5,891 nt of DNA from Sulfurimonas sp. (GTDB taxonomy: Bacteria > Campylobacterota > Campylobacteria > Campylobacterales > Sulfurimonadaceae). The stretch covers positions 1 through 5,891 of the forward strand of contig JAFLJV010000163.1 in NCBI GenBank assembly GCA_022712845.1, read 5' to 3'. Under the pieces are notes generated by a model that was given only the letters and a program-made list of their open reading frames with translations, was not told the origin of the DNA and did not search any database. The position numbers and the translations under genes are program-made. The first letter of the stretch is position 1. Each line of letters begins with the position of its first letter. This document shows, one piece after another, positions 1 to 5,681 of the stretch.

Positions 1-2
1 GT

Positions 3-878
3 AAGCGTTTGTTTTTAACTAAAAAATATCAAAAAAAACCTGTAATTTATGCTCCAATTGTCACTAGATTTTCCAACCGTCATTGGTATACAGGTAAACC
101 AATTCCATGGACCCCCAGACACTTCAACCAACCCAACGAATCGTGGGTTCAAAAGTTTAATGATAATCAGGCGAATACATTAAATGAAACTATTGCAAAG
201 AGAAATGAGCTCGATCAATTATTTGAAATGCAACCAAGTGAAATAAAAGAATATTTCAATAATAAAACAAATGAGGCAGAAAAAAAGAAATATAGTGCAC
301 TAATTGCAAAAATAGAAAAAAAAGGACTTATTTACCGAGTACCTTCTTATTGGAGCAAATACAATGATAAAAATAAATTTCAAGCTATATTTAACGGAGA
401 TCAAACAATTGAGAGTACTAATGATTTCGCATGGGTGTATGGTGCTTTTATCTCTTGGTATTATCACTCATGTCAAAAATTCATACCACCTGGTTCACCA
501 GGCTATGACTACACCGAACTAACGACCATTTCAGATAATTATTCAAGCACAACATTTCAAACTAACTCGAGTAAAATCAGAATAAAAGAAAAGTTTTTTA
601 AACAAGCTAAATATTACAGCAATAAAGCCATCATGCCTGGATTTGGTAGCAATGGCCTTTTACAAACTATAATGAATGTAAGAAATCATAATAAAATTAA
701 ATTTGCAAAAGAATCTCTTCAATATTTAAAAGAGGATATATCCCAGTTATTTAGCGATGGAAAATGCAATTCAGGATTTTTAATGCAATTTGAGGAAAAC
801 TTGTATCGATTAGCTAATAATCTTGTTCCGTTACAAAAAGATAATAAAGTGTACCCTTACCGAGAAAATGACAAATAA
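3..878 (+). CDS. Unrecognised protein, 5' end beyond the window
   Basis: This reading frame is open to the left edge and ends at TAA 876-878. A TTG at 9 could give 289 residues, but the codons before it (AAG CGT) are open and no Shine-Dalgarno sequence is visible, so the true start probably lies outside the window. I do not recognise the family. Numbering from the TTG, the protein is rich in Lys, Asn, Tyr and Trp. It has an aromatic N-terminal part (HWYTGKPIPWTPRHF, 25-39), a charged helical stretch (about 55-108), an aromatic block (WVYGAFISWYYHSCQKF, 142-158) followed by PPGSPGYDY (160-168), and a helical C-terminus. I see no signal peptide in the visible part, and the aromatic block is too polar to be a confident membrane helix. 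It stands apart from vapB, 243 bp downstream. Low GC and asparagine richness suggest accessory cargo. The function is unknown. Confidence 0.6.
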   Translation, partial: KRLFLTKKYQKKPVIYAPIVTRFSNRHWYTGKPIPWTPRHFNQPNESWVQKFNDNQANTLNETIAKRNELDQLFEMQPSEIKEYFNNKTNEAEKKKYSALIAKIEKKGLIYRVPSYWSKYNDKNKFQAIFNGDQTIESTNDFAWVYGAFISWYYHSCQKFIPPGSPGYDYTELTTISDNYSSTTFQTNSSKIRIKEKFFKQAKYYSNKAIMPGFGSNGLLQTIMNVRNHNKIKFAKESLQYLKEDISQLFSDGKCNSGFLMQFEENLYRLANNLVPLQKDNKVYPYRENDK

Positions 879-948
879 TGGCTTTAAAGTTAGAGTTACA
901 TCCCTGTGATTGAATATCCACTTTCAAGATGAAAACTACAAAAACTAC

Positions 949-1001
949 ACCCCAGGGGTAACATTTCCACTTTTCTAGTTCCCAAGTTTTACTTGTGGGT
1001 T
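949..1001. repeat. Palindromic sequence of unknown role
   Basis: The 243-bp gap after the first gene holds no convincing gene. It includes a perfect 5-bp palindrome with a one-base centre (ACCCC-A-GGGGT, 949-959) and an imperfect inverted repeat (CCCAAGT with ACTTGTGGG, about 981-999). This patch is richer in G and C than the AT-rich DNA on both sides. It could be the remains of a dispersed intergenic repeat or of a former gene. No function can be assigned. Confidence 0.25.
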
Positions 1002-1067
1002 TATACATAATTTTATCTATATTCTAATATATATACTCTCAAACAAAATAAGCTATATCACTTTTTA

Positions 1068-1110
1068 ATCTTTACAAAACTATATTATTAATGTATAATA
1101 GTGTAAAGAT
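1068..1110. promoter_or_regulatory. Candidate VapBC operator (inverted repeat)
   Basis: Two perfect 9-bp arms, ATCTTTACA (1068-1076) and TGTAAAGAT (1102-1110), face each other across 25 bp. The left arm contains the -35 hexamer and the right arm covers the expected transcription start. In this toxin-antitoxin class the ribbon-helix-helix antitoxin, alone or with its toxin, binds inverted repeats at its own promoter. I infer that this is the autoregulatory operator. Confidence 0.6.
1071..1099 (+). promoter_or_regulatory. vapBC promoter
   Basis: TTTACA (1071-1076) and TATAAT (1094-1099) are separated by exactly 17 bp, a near-consensus sigma-70 promoter. It is followed within 25 bp by the AAGGA ribosome-binding site (1111-1115) of the antitoxin gene. 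It lies inside the inverted repeat at 1068-1110. Confidence 0.75.
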
Positions 1111-1121
1111 AAGGAACTATT

Positions 1122-1370
1122 ATGAAACGAGCTGTAAATTTACGACTTGAAGAGAGTGTGATTGTTACTTTAAATCGATTAAGCAAAGAGTTACACTCCA
1201 CAAAAACTGAAGTTATTGAAAAAGCGATTAGTCTGTTTTCAAAACAAAATAATCTTCAACAAAACAAACTACTTCAATTTGCAGGAAAATTAAAGAGTCA
1301 TGATGCTGATGGTATCCTATCAAGTATAAAAGAACATAAAAATTCAAAAGATTTTGAGTTAGATTTATAA
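1122..1370 (+). CDS. vapB: VapB-like ribbon-helix-helix antitoxin
   Basis: The product is an 82-residue antitoxin for the PIN toxin encoded next to it. Residues 2-8 (KRAVNLR) form the predicted DNA-binding beta strand; residues 10-24 and 27-40 (STKTEVIEKAISLF) are the two helices of a ribbon-helix-helix (CopG/MetJ-type) fold. The tail, residues 48-82 (FAGKLKSHDADGI..., ending in acidic FELDL), matches the usual toxin-wrapping C-terminus of VapB-type antitoxins. The ATG has AAGGA six bases upstream. Its TAA stop overlaps the ATG of vapC by one base (TAATG, 1368-1372), a typical translational-coupling junction. Dimers probably repress the operon through the inverted repeat at the promoter. The pairing and fold are well supported; the exact antitoxin subfamily is not certain. 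Confidence 0.85.
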   Translation: MKRAVNLRLEESVIVTLNRLSKELHSTKTEVIEKAISLFSKQNNLQQNKLLQFAGKLKSHDADGILSSIKEHKNSKDFELDL

Positions 1371-1768
1371 TGCAAAAATATTTAATTGATAGTGATATCT
1401 TAATATACTTTTTAAAGGGTAAACAAGAGGTTGTAGAAAAACTATCTCAAATCCCTGCTGATAGTTTATATATCTCAAGAATCAACTATACTGAACTTAT
1501 TTATGGTGCGTATAACTCTACAAAAATAGAAAAAAATTTAAAAGTTATTGAGCCTTTTTTAGAAAATTTTAAAATTTTAGAGTTTGATAAAGACTCTAGT
1601 TTAATTTTTGCAAAAGAGAAAGCAAAATTAAAAAAAAGTGGAAATATTATTGCTGATATGGATTTAATGATAGCAAGTATCACCATAAGCAATGAATGCA
1701 TTTTAATTACTAATAATCTAAAACATTTTCAGAGAATACAAAACTTACAACTTGAACCAAAATTATAA
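1370..1768 (+). CDS. vapC: VapC-like PIN-domain ribonuclease toxin
   Basis: This is a single-domain PIN protein of 132 residues, the normal VapC length. The expected metal-binding acids are present: D7 in LIDSDILI, E42 in INYTELIYGA, and D98 in ADMDLMIAS, with D96 close by. The last motif, ITNNLKHFQRI (113-123), has Asn at the fourth acidic position, which is common in this family. VapC toxins are Mg-dependent endoribonucleases that cut tRNA or rRNA and stop growth when the antitoxin is degraded; the target here cannot be read from sequence. The gene has no strong ribosome-binding site of its own, and its start codon overlaps the antitoxin stop by one base, so translation is probably coupled. 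Nothing suggests inactivation. A remnant of another toxin gene follows directly. Confidence 0.88.
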   Translation: MQKYLIDSDILIYFLKGKQEVVEKLSQIPADSLYISRINYTELIYGAYNSTKIEKNLKVIEPFLENFKILEFDKDSSLIFAKEKAKLKKSGNIIADMDLMIASITISNECILITNNLKHFQRIQNLQLEPKL

Positions 1769-1781
1769 TAAATAAATCACT

Positions 1782-1877
1782 TCTAAAGATAGTGATGGTG
1801 TTGAAATCGTTAGAATTATAAGTGCAAGAAAAGCAACAAAAATTGAAAAACAAATATATCAAAAAAGGTGTAAGTGA
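1782..1877 (+). pseudogene. brnT: 3' remnant of a BrnT-family toxin gene
   Basis: Reading from 1782 to the TGA at 1875-1877 gives about 31 codons, including EIVRIISARKATK and then IEKQIYQKR. RIISARKATK followed by a charged E...Y segment is the hallmark C-terminus of BrnT-type RelE-like ribonuclease toxins. A complete BrnT is about 90 residues, so roughly the first two thirds is missing. The frame is closed upstream by a TAA at 1773-1775 and has no start codon. The stop overlaps the ATG of the following antitoxin by one base (TGATG), the normal junction of such a toxin-antitoxin operon. The truncation begins just behind vapC, so the missing part was probably lost when the vapBC segment arrived. 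The match is made by eye from the family motif. Confidence 0.65.
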
Positions 1878-2080
1878 TGAAAAATGAATATGATTTTACA
1901 GATGCCGAGCAAGGTAAATTTTATAGGCCTATCGAAGAGTTAGATATCCCGATATACTTAGATAATGATATATATAAAAATTTTCTTAAAAAAATTAAAG
2001 ATAAAAAATTTTCTTTAAGTGAGATAATTAATTCACTTATCAAGCAAAATATAGAGATATCTAAACGAATAGCATCTTAA
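1877..2080 (+). CDS. Orphan CopG/BrnA-like ribbon-helix-helix antitoxin
   Basis: A 67-residue protein with an N-terminal EYDF...GKFYRP stretch (4-18), a beta strand LDIPIYL (22-28), and two helices at about 29-43 and 46-60 (SLSEIINSLIKQNIEI). This is the architecture of the CopG-type antitoxins that accompany BrnT toxins. In those pairs the antitoxin binds its own promoter and blocks the toxin. I chose ATG 1877 over the in-frame GTG at 1874 because AAAGG (1864-1868) sits eight bases before it, its one-base overlap with the toxin-remnant stop fits operon coupling, and family members start M-x-x-EYDF. The cognate toxin upstream is only a fragment, so this is an antitoxin without a working partner here. 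It may be transcribed by read-through from vapBC. Its stop codon directly abuts the displaced ruvC tail. Confidence 0.75.
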   Translation: MKNEYDFTDAEQGKFYRPIEELDIPIYLDNDIYKNFLKKIKDKKFSLSEIINSLIKQNIEISKRIAS

Positions 2081-2152
2081 TCACTTCTTCAATCTAATCC
2101 TCTGCGAATGAGTAATAGCAACAGCTATAGCATCTGTAATATCTAATTTGAT
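2081..2152 (-). pseudogene. Displaced duplicate of the ruvC 3' end
   Basis: On the minus strand this segment encodes [21 protein letters not shown] followed by TGA (stop at 2083-2081), the same as the end of the ruvC product except V to I. Bases 2083-2143 align without gaps to 3322-3382, with 56 of 61 identical by hand count. Three of the five differences are synonymous and two fall in the single V/I codon. Beyond 2152 the similarity to ruvC is lost, and a stop appears in frame. It has no start and is far too short to work. It forms a direct repeat with the real ruvC tail, the two copies flanking the DUF2157-like gene. Confidence 0.85.
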
Positions 2153-2195
2153 AAAAGTTGCAAATATATGCTTTTATGGGTATTTTTAGTTTTTA
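2151..2195 (+). terminator. Weak candidate terminator
   Basis: ATAAAAG (2151-2157) and CTTTTAT (2171-2177) form a 7-bp stem with a 13-base loop. T-rich DNA follows after a short GGGTA break (TTTTTAGTTTTT). The stem is AT-rich and the T-tract is offset, so termination would be inefficient. It is placed where transcripts from the toxin-antitoxin genes should end. Confidence 0.3.
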
Positions 2196-2197
2196 AT

Positions 2198-2206
2198 TGC
2201 TATAAC
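2198..2206 (+). promoter_or_regulatory. Candidate extended -10 promoter for the DUF2157-like gene
   Basis: TGC-TATAAC (2198-2206) matches an extended -10 element, and a T-rich stretch (2181-2195) precedes it instead of a -35 hexamer, as is common for Campylobacterota housekeeping promoters. It lies 39 bp before the ATG. Confidence 0.4.
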
Positions 2207-2245
2207 TATGTAATAAATAGTTAAATACCTCAAGGGAGTAGATTT

Positions 2246-3304
2246 ATGCAACTATCTAAAAAAGAAGCTCAAATAGTTAAAAGTGCTATAAGCACATGGA
2301 CTAAAGACAAAGTAATTACTCAAGAACAATCGGATGTACTTGTAGGCTCATATAAAATTACTCATTTTGATTGGAAACGAGTTGCTAAATATTCCTTTTG
2401 GTTAGCAATTTTTAGCATAATCATCTCAGTATCTTCCGCATTAGCAGACGAATGGTTGATGGCACTTATCAAGAAAATATTTAATGCACCAGATATCGTT
2501 AAATGCACTGGTTTGGCATTATTATCTGCAAGTCTTTATTATCTGGGTGTGCGTCGTAAAAACAATTATCCAGAAAAAATATATAGCAATGAGGCATTTT
2601 TCTTTTTGGGCGTTTTAGCAACTGCAGCTTCTGTAGCCTATTTCGGCAAAGTTATAGATACTGGCTCTGGTCATTTCTCACTACTCTTACTATTAGCATC
2701 TGTTATCTATGCAATATTAGGTCTCTGGTTTCCATCGAAACTCGTCTGGATCTTTGCTCTTTTATCTTTAGGTAGCTGGTTTGGAGCTGAAACAGGTTAT
2801 GTTTCTGGTTGGGGAGCATATTATTTAGGTATGAATTACCCAATGCGTTTTGTATTGTTTGGTCTCATTCTTTTAGCTGCTAGTGCATACGTTTTCAAAC
2901 AATGGAGCAAACGCTCTGATTTTCTTGCTTCTACTAGGGCAATAGGATTACTCTATTTATTTATAGCACTATGGATTATGTCAATATTTGGTAACTATGG
3001 TGATGCAGCATCGTGGGAAAAAGCAAAACAAATAGAGCTATTTCATTGGTCTATACTCTTTGGTATCGCTGCAATTATTAGCATTTATCATGGTGTTAAA
3101 TATGATGATGGTATGACAAGAGGGTTTGGAATAACATTTATATTTATAAATCTTTACACTCGATTTTTTGAATACTTTTGGGAAGACACACATAAAGCAA
3201 TATTCTTTGCGTTACTGGCCATAAGTTTTTGGTATTTAGGCTCAAGGGCTGAGAAAATATGGAACGTTAGTGCTATGCCACATTTAACAAATCGCTCAAG
3301 TTAG
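2246..3304 (+). CDS. DUF2157-like polytopic membrane protein
   Basis: A 352-residue integral membrane protein. The N-terminal 45 residues are soluble and helical (KKEAQIVKSAISTWTKDKVIT, then EQSDVL), as in the cytoplasmic head of DUF2157 proteins. About nine or ten hydrophobic helices follow, near 47-67, 84-102, 116-134, 144-161, 166-181, 199-217, 231-249, 266-283, 292-307 and 316-332. The end carries the family-like signature NLYTRFFEYFW...KAIFFALLAISFWYLG (302-332). The function of DUF2157 proteins is not established, and no catalytic residues can be named. The ATG is well supported by AAGGGAG (2232-2238) seven bases upstream. The gene runs convergently towards ruvC with a 15-bp gap. It is visibly richer in G and C than dnaA: two 60-base samples gave about 42% against 22-30%. 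It lies between two copies of the ruvC tail, suggesting acquisition as a unit. Confidence 0.8.
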   Translation: MQLSKKEAQIVKSAISTWTKDKVITQEQSDVLVGSYKITHFDWKRVAKYSFWLAIFSIIISVSSALADEWLMALIKKIFNAPDIVKCTGLALLSASLYYLGVRRKNNYPEKIYSNEAFFFLGVLATAASVAYFGKVIDTGSGHFSLLLLLASVIYAILGLWFPSKLVWIFALLSLGSWFGAETGYVSGWGAYYLGMNYPMRFVLFGLILLAASAYVFKQWSKRSDFLASTRAIGLLYLFIALWIMSIFGNYGDAASWEKAKQIELFHWSILFGIAAIISIYHGVKYDDGMTRGFGITFIFINLYTRFFEYFWEDTHKAIFFALLAISFWYLGSRAEKIWNVSAMPHLTNRSS

Positions 3305-3319
3305 CCCAAATATTATAAC

Positions 3320-3382
3320 CTACTTCTTCAATCTCACTCTCTGCGAGTGAGTAATAGCAACAGCTATAGCATCCGTAATATC
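3320..3382. repeat. Right copy of the ruvC-tail direct repeat
   Basis: This is the genuine 3' end of ruvC. Its segment 3322-3382 is repeated in the same orientation at 2083-2143, a constant offset of 1239 bases. It contains a perfect hairpin, CTCACTC-TCTGC-GAGTGAG (3333-3351), which is broken in the left copy; four of the five mismatches between copies fall in its stem. Confidence 0.85.
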
Positions 3383-3796
3383 CAGTGGTTTTATCTCTTT
3401 TTTTATATTTAGTAATCTTTTTACCATAAAAGCAACTTGCTCTTTTTGTGCTTTTGCTTTGCCTGTAAGAGCTTTTTTTACTTGAAGGGCAGTGTACTCA
3501 CTAAACTCTCCGAATTGTTGAAGGATTGTGAGCATTATCGCTCCACGAAATTGTGCTAGCTTTATGGTTGTTGCAGGGTTGTGTGCATAAAAGATATCTT
3601 CCATTGCAACTTCATCTATTTTATGAGCTTTAAATATAGACTCAAAAGCTTCAAACATTTGTGGGATTTGAAACTGTAACTCATCTGCCTTTATTTTTAT
3701 AAGACCAGCTTCAACAAGTGCTATCTTTCCTTTTTCTAAAGATATAAGTGCGTAACCCATATTTCTAGTTCCAGGATCTATTCCTAAAATTATCAT
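3320..3796 (-). CDS. ruvC: Holliday-junction endonuclease RuvC
   Basis: RuvC cuts four-way DNA junctions during recombination and fork repair, acting as a dimer with the RuvAB branch-migration motor. The 158-residue product is complete and slightly shorter than the E. coli enzyme. The catalytic acids are all in place: D7 in [15 protein letters not shown]66 in VAMEDIF, and D139 and D142 in LDITDA. F69, the position that stacks on junction bases in E. coli, is also present, followed by the conserved [16 protein letters not shown] segment. The start ATG lies three bases behind the stop of the upstream membrane gene and has no clear ribosome-binding site, so translation is probably coupled. Its last 20 or so codons are duplicated at 2081-2152, so this tail may have been supplied by incoming DNA; the enzyme nevertheless looks intact. 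Confidence 0.97.
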   Translation of the reverse strand: MIILGIDPGTRNMGYALISLEKGKIALVEAGLIKIKADELQFQIPQMFEAFESIFKAHKIDEVAMEDIFYAHNPATTIKLAQFRGAIMLTILQQFGEFSEYTALQVKKALTGKAKAQKEQVAFMVKRLLNIKKEIKPLDITDAIAVAITHSQRVRLKK

Positions 3797-3799
3797 TTA

Positions 3800-4159
3800 T
3801 TAGTTGATATACTCTTCTGTATCTTCATCCCAAGAGGTAAATGCAGCCATTGTTATCAGGAGTAAAACACCAACAGCAAGTGAACTAACATACACTGTAA
3901 CTTCATTTACCACTTCAACTCTTTTTATAATTGCATAAAAGATAAAAGATAATATAAAAAGAAATATACCTTTAAATATAAGCTCTTTTTCAACTATTCT
4001 CATCATTAAACAAACTACACACATTGATAATGCAAATAAAATTATTCCTGATACAATATCTATGCTTGGTAAAAATTCTTTTATAAAATCAATAACAACA
4101 GATAAAGTAACAAATATGATATCCATCATTTGAAAAATGAACCCTGTTGAATTTTCCAT
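3800..4159 (-). CDS. Small four-helix membrane protein of unknown function
   Basis: A 119-residue protein with predicted membrane helices near 9-28, 35-53, 60-79 and 88-107, a short charged segment between helices two and three (RIVEKEL, 54-60), and an acidic cytoplasmic-looking tail (SWDEDTEEYIN). I do not recognise a family. The start has AGG nine bases upstream in its own orientation. It is the first gene of a leftward pair with ruvC (three-base gap) and diverges from dnaA across the upstream DnaA-box cluster, so its promoter must lie in or beside that cluster and could respond to DnaA binding. AT content matches dnaA and ruvC, which suggests a resident gene rather than recent cargo. Confidence 0.75.
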   Translation of the reverse strand: MENSTGFIFQMMDIIFVTLSVVIDFIKEFLPSIDIVSGIILFALSMCVVCLMMRIVEKELIFKGIFLFILSFIFYAIIKRVEVVNEVTVYVSSLAVGVLLLITMAAFTSWDEDTEEYIN

Positions 4160-4209
4160 TCTGCACTACCTATATTTTAATTTTAATTTGTTAAAGCAAA
4201 CTTAATACC

Positions 4210-4223
4210 AATATTTAAATATT
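4210..4223. repeat. 14-bp AT palindrome beside the DnaA boxes
   Basis: AATATTTAAATATT is a perfect palindrome eight bases left of the first DnaA box, in the divergent promoter region. It could be an easily melted segment or a regulator site. In DNA this AT-rich a chance origin is possible. Confidence 0.4.
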
Positions 4224-4231
4224 TGAACTTG

Positions 4232-4305
4232 TTATTCACTTATTCACATTTTAGTTATTCACATATTTTTAACTGTATTTATGCAAAAAATTGATAGTAT
4301 TCACA
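4232..4305 (+). other. oriC1: DnaA-box cluster upstream of dnaA
   Basis: Four boxes point the same way: TTATTCACT (4232-4240), TTATTCACA (4240-4248, sharing one base with the first), TTATTCACA (4255-4263) and GTATTCACA (4297-4305). TTATTCACA fits the general TTATNCACA consensus and the TTCAC core known for Campylobacterota DnaA. A further box overlaps the dnaA start codon. The gap of 171 bp between divergent genes has no coding sequence. It probably serves both as one lobe of a bipartite origin and as the autoregulatory site for dnaA. I could not identify a convincing dnaA promoter within it. Confidence 0.85.
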
Positions 4306-4329
4306 TATATTAAATTAGATAGGATTTTA

Positions 4330-4338
4330 TGTGAATAT
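4330..4338 (-). promoter_or_regulatory. DnaA box overlapping the dnaA start codon
   Basis: TGTGAATAT is the complement of ATATTCACA, identical to the box at 5751-5759. It covers the GTG start (4331-4333) of dnaA, in reverse orientation to the other upstream boxes. DnaA bound here would sit at the start of its own gene. Confidence 0.55.
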
Positions 4339-5638
4339 AGGTCAAGAAGTTTTAACACTACTAAAAGAGGAAATAAAAGAGGTTGAATATACTAGATATA
4401 TAAAAAATTTAATTTATGATACAAAAAAATCTACTACTGATTTAGCTATATTTTATGCTCCAAATGCTTTAGTATCTAACTGGATAAAAAGTAAATATAC
4501 AAATAAAATCAAACATCTTTTTGAAATAAAAAACAATACTAAAGTAAACATCAAAATTACTCTAAAAAACTCTACTGTTAAAACAAAAAAACAAAAAATT
4601 GAGCAAAAAACTCAAATACACTCACTTTTAAATCCTTCTCATTCATTTAACAATTTTATGGTTGGTGGATCAAATCAATTTGCATACTCTGCTGTTAAAA
4701 GTGTAAGTGAGAAAGCTGGTGAACTTTATAATCCACTTTTTATCTATGGTGGTGTTGGTCTTGGTAAAACTCACCTTATGCAAGCAGCTGGTAATATCTT
4801 TCAAAATCAAGGAAAGATAGTTATATATACTACAGTTGAGCAGTTTTTAAATGATTTTATACGTCATGTAAGAAACAAAACTATGGATAGATTTCAAGAA
4901 AAATATCGTCAATGTGATGTTCTTCTTATAGATGATATTCAATTTTTAAGTAATAAAGAGGGTATTCAAGAAGAATTTTTTCATACTTTTGAAGCTCTTA
5001 AAGGAGCTGGTAAACAGATAATTTTAACAGCAGATCAACATCCTAAAAAAATAGCAGGATTAAAAGAAAGACTTCAAAGTAGGTTTGAGCATGGTCTTGT
5101 TGCAGATATTCAACCTCCAGAGTTAGAAACAAAAATAGCAATTATCAAAAATAAATGTGAAATTAATAAAGTTGTACTTACTAATGATATCATTAATTAT
5201 ATTGCAACTGTAATAGAAAATAATGTTCGTGAGATAGAAGGAATATTATCAAAACTTCATGCTTATTCTCAACTTATGCATGTAGATATTGATTTAGAAT
5301 TTGTAAAAAATGTATTAAAAGATCAAATTCAAGAAAATCGTGCAAATTTAACTCTTGATATTATCACTAAAAGTGTTGCTAAAAATTTAAATATAAAACC
5401 AAGTGAAATTTGTTCAAAAGGTAGAAGTAAAAATTTAGTTTATGCTAGAAGAATTTCTATTTATCTTTGTCGTGAACTTACTCAAAATACTATGCCTCAA
5501 CTTGCTCAATACTTTGGTATGAAAGACCACACAGCCATTAGTCATACTCTTAAAAAGATAAATTTTTTACTAGAAAATGATGAAGATTTTAAAGTAAAAA
5601 TAGAAGAATTAACAAATAAAATTACTTCATTATCTTAA
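4331..5638 (+). CDS. dnaA: Chromosomal replication initiator DnaA
   Basis: The product, 435 residues, is full length. Domain I spans about 1-80 (IKEVEYTRYIKNLIYD, then LFYAPN-like and VSNWIKSKY) and binds partner proteins such as helicase loaders. Domain II is a short Lys-rich linker (81-105). Domain III is the AAA+ ATPase with Walker A GGVGLGKT (140-147), Walker B LLIDDIQF with D201-D202, sensor 1 LTADQ (232-236), arginine finger R251 in RLQSRFEHGL, and sensor 2 R300 in NNVREIEG. Domain IV is the DNA-binding helix-turn-helix with the DnaA signature around MKDHTAISHTLKKI (397-410). The GTG start has AGGA six bases upstream. An ATG two bases earlier is out of frame and followed at once by TGA. 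DnaA-box clusters lie on both sides of the gene, so autoregulation is likely. It is co-directional with dnaN. Confidence 0.98.
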   Translation: MNIGQEVLTLLKEEIKEVEYTRYIKNLIYDTKKSTTDLAIFYAPNALVSNWIKSKYTNKIKHLFEIKNNTKVNIKITLKNSTVKTKKQKIEQKTQIHSLLNPSHSFNNFMVGGSNQFAYSAVKSVSEKAGELYNPLFIYGGVGLGKTHLMQAAGNIFQNQGKIVIYTTVEQFLNDFIRHVRNKTMDRFQEKYRQCDVLLIDDIQFLSNKEGIQEEFFHTFEALKGAGKQIILTADQHPKKIAGLKERLQSRFEHGLVADIQPPELETKIAIIKNKCEINKVVLTNDIINYIATVIENNVREIEGILSKLHAYSQLMHVDIDLEFVKNVLKDQIQENRANLTLDIITKSVAKNLNIKPSEICSKGRSKNLVYARRISIYLCRELTQNTMPQLAQYFGMKDHTAISHTLKKINFLLENDEDFKVKIEELTNKITSLS

Positions 5639-5681
5639 AAATGCAAAAAAATACTAAAAAAAAGATATACTTGTATATGTG

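Noticed and set aside
890..1001. An integron attC site next to toxin-antitoxin genes
   Set aside because: I looked for paired RYYYAAC and GTTRRRY core sites. GTTAGAG and GGGGTAAC are near misses and neither fits the consensus or spacing.
814..1008. A 64-codon minus-strand frame overlapping the end of the first gene
   Set aside because: It overlaps a much better gene, has no ribosome-binding site and no recognisable domain. I treat the underlying DNA as a possible repeat, not a gene.
1501..1701. A 66-codon minus-strand frame within vapC
   Set aside because: It is the complement of a well-supported PIN toxin gene and its hydrophobic look comes from the Lys/Ile-rich sense codons.
1874..1876. 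GTG as start of the orphan antitoxin
   Set aside because: The ATG three bases later has better ribosome-binding-site spacing, forms the TGATG overlap, and fits the family's N-terminus.
3333..3351. Rho-independent terminator between the convergent DUF2157-like gene and ruvC
   Set aside because: The hairpin is perfect but no T-run follows on either strand, and it is within ruvC coding sequence.
4291..4319. dnaA promoter using TTGATA at 4291
   Set aside because: No good -10 hexamer lies at 16-18 bp. TATATT and TAAATT are at wrong distances, so I did not annotate it.
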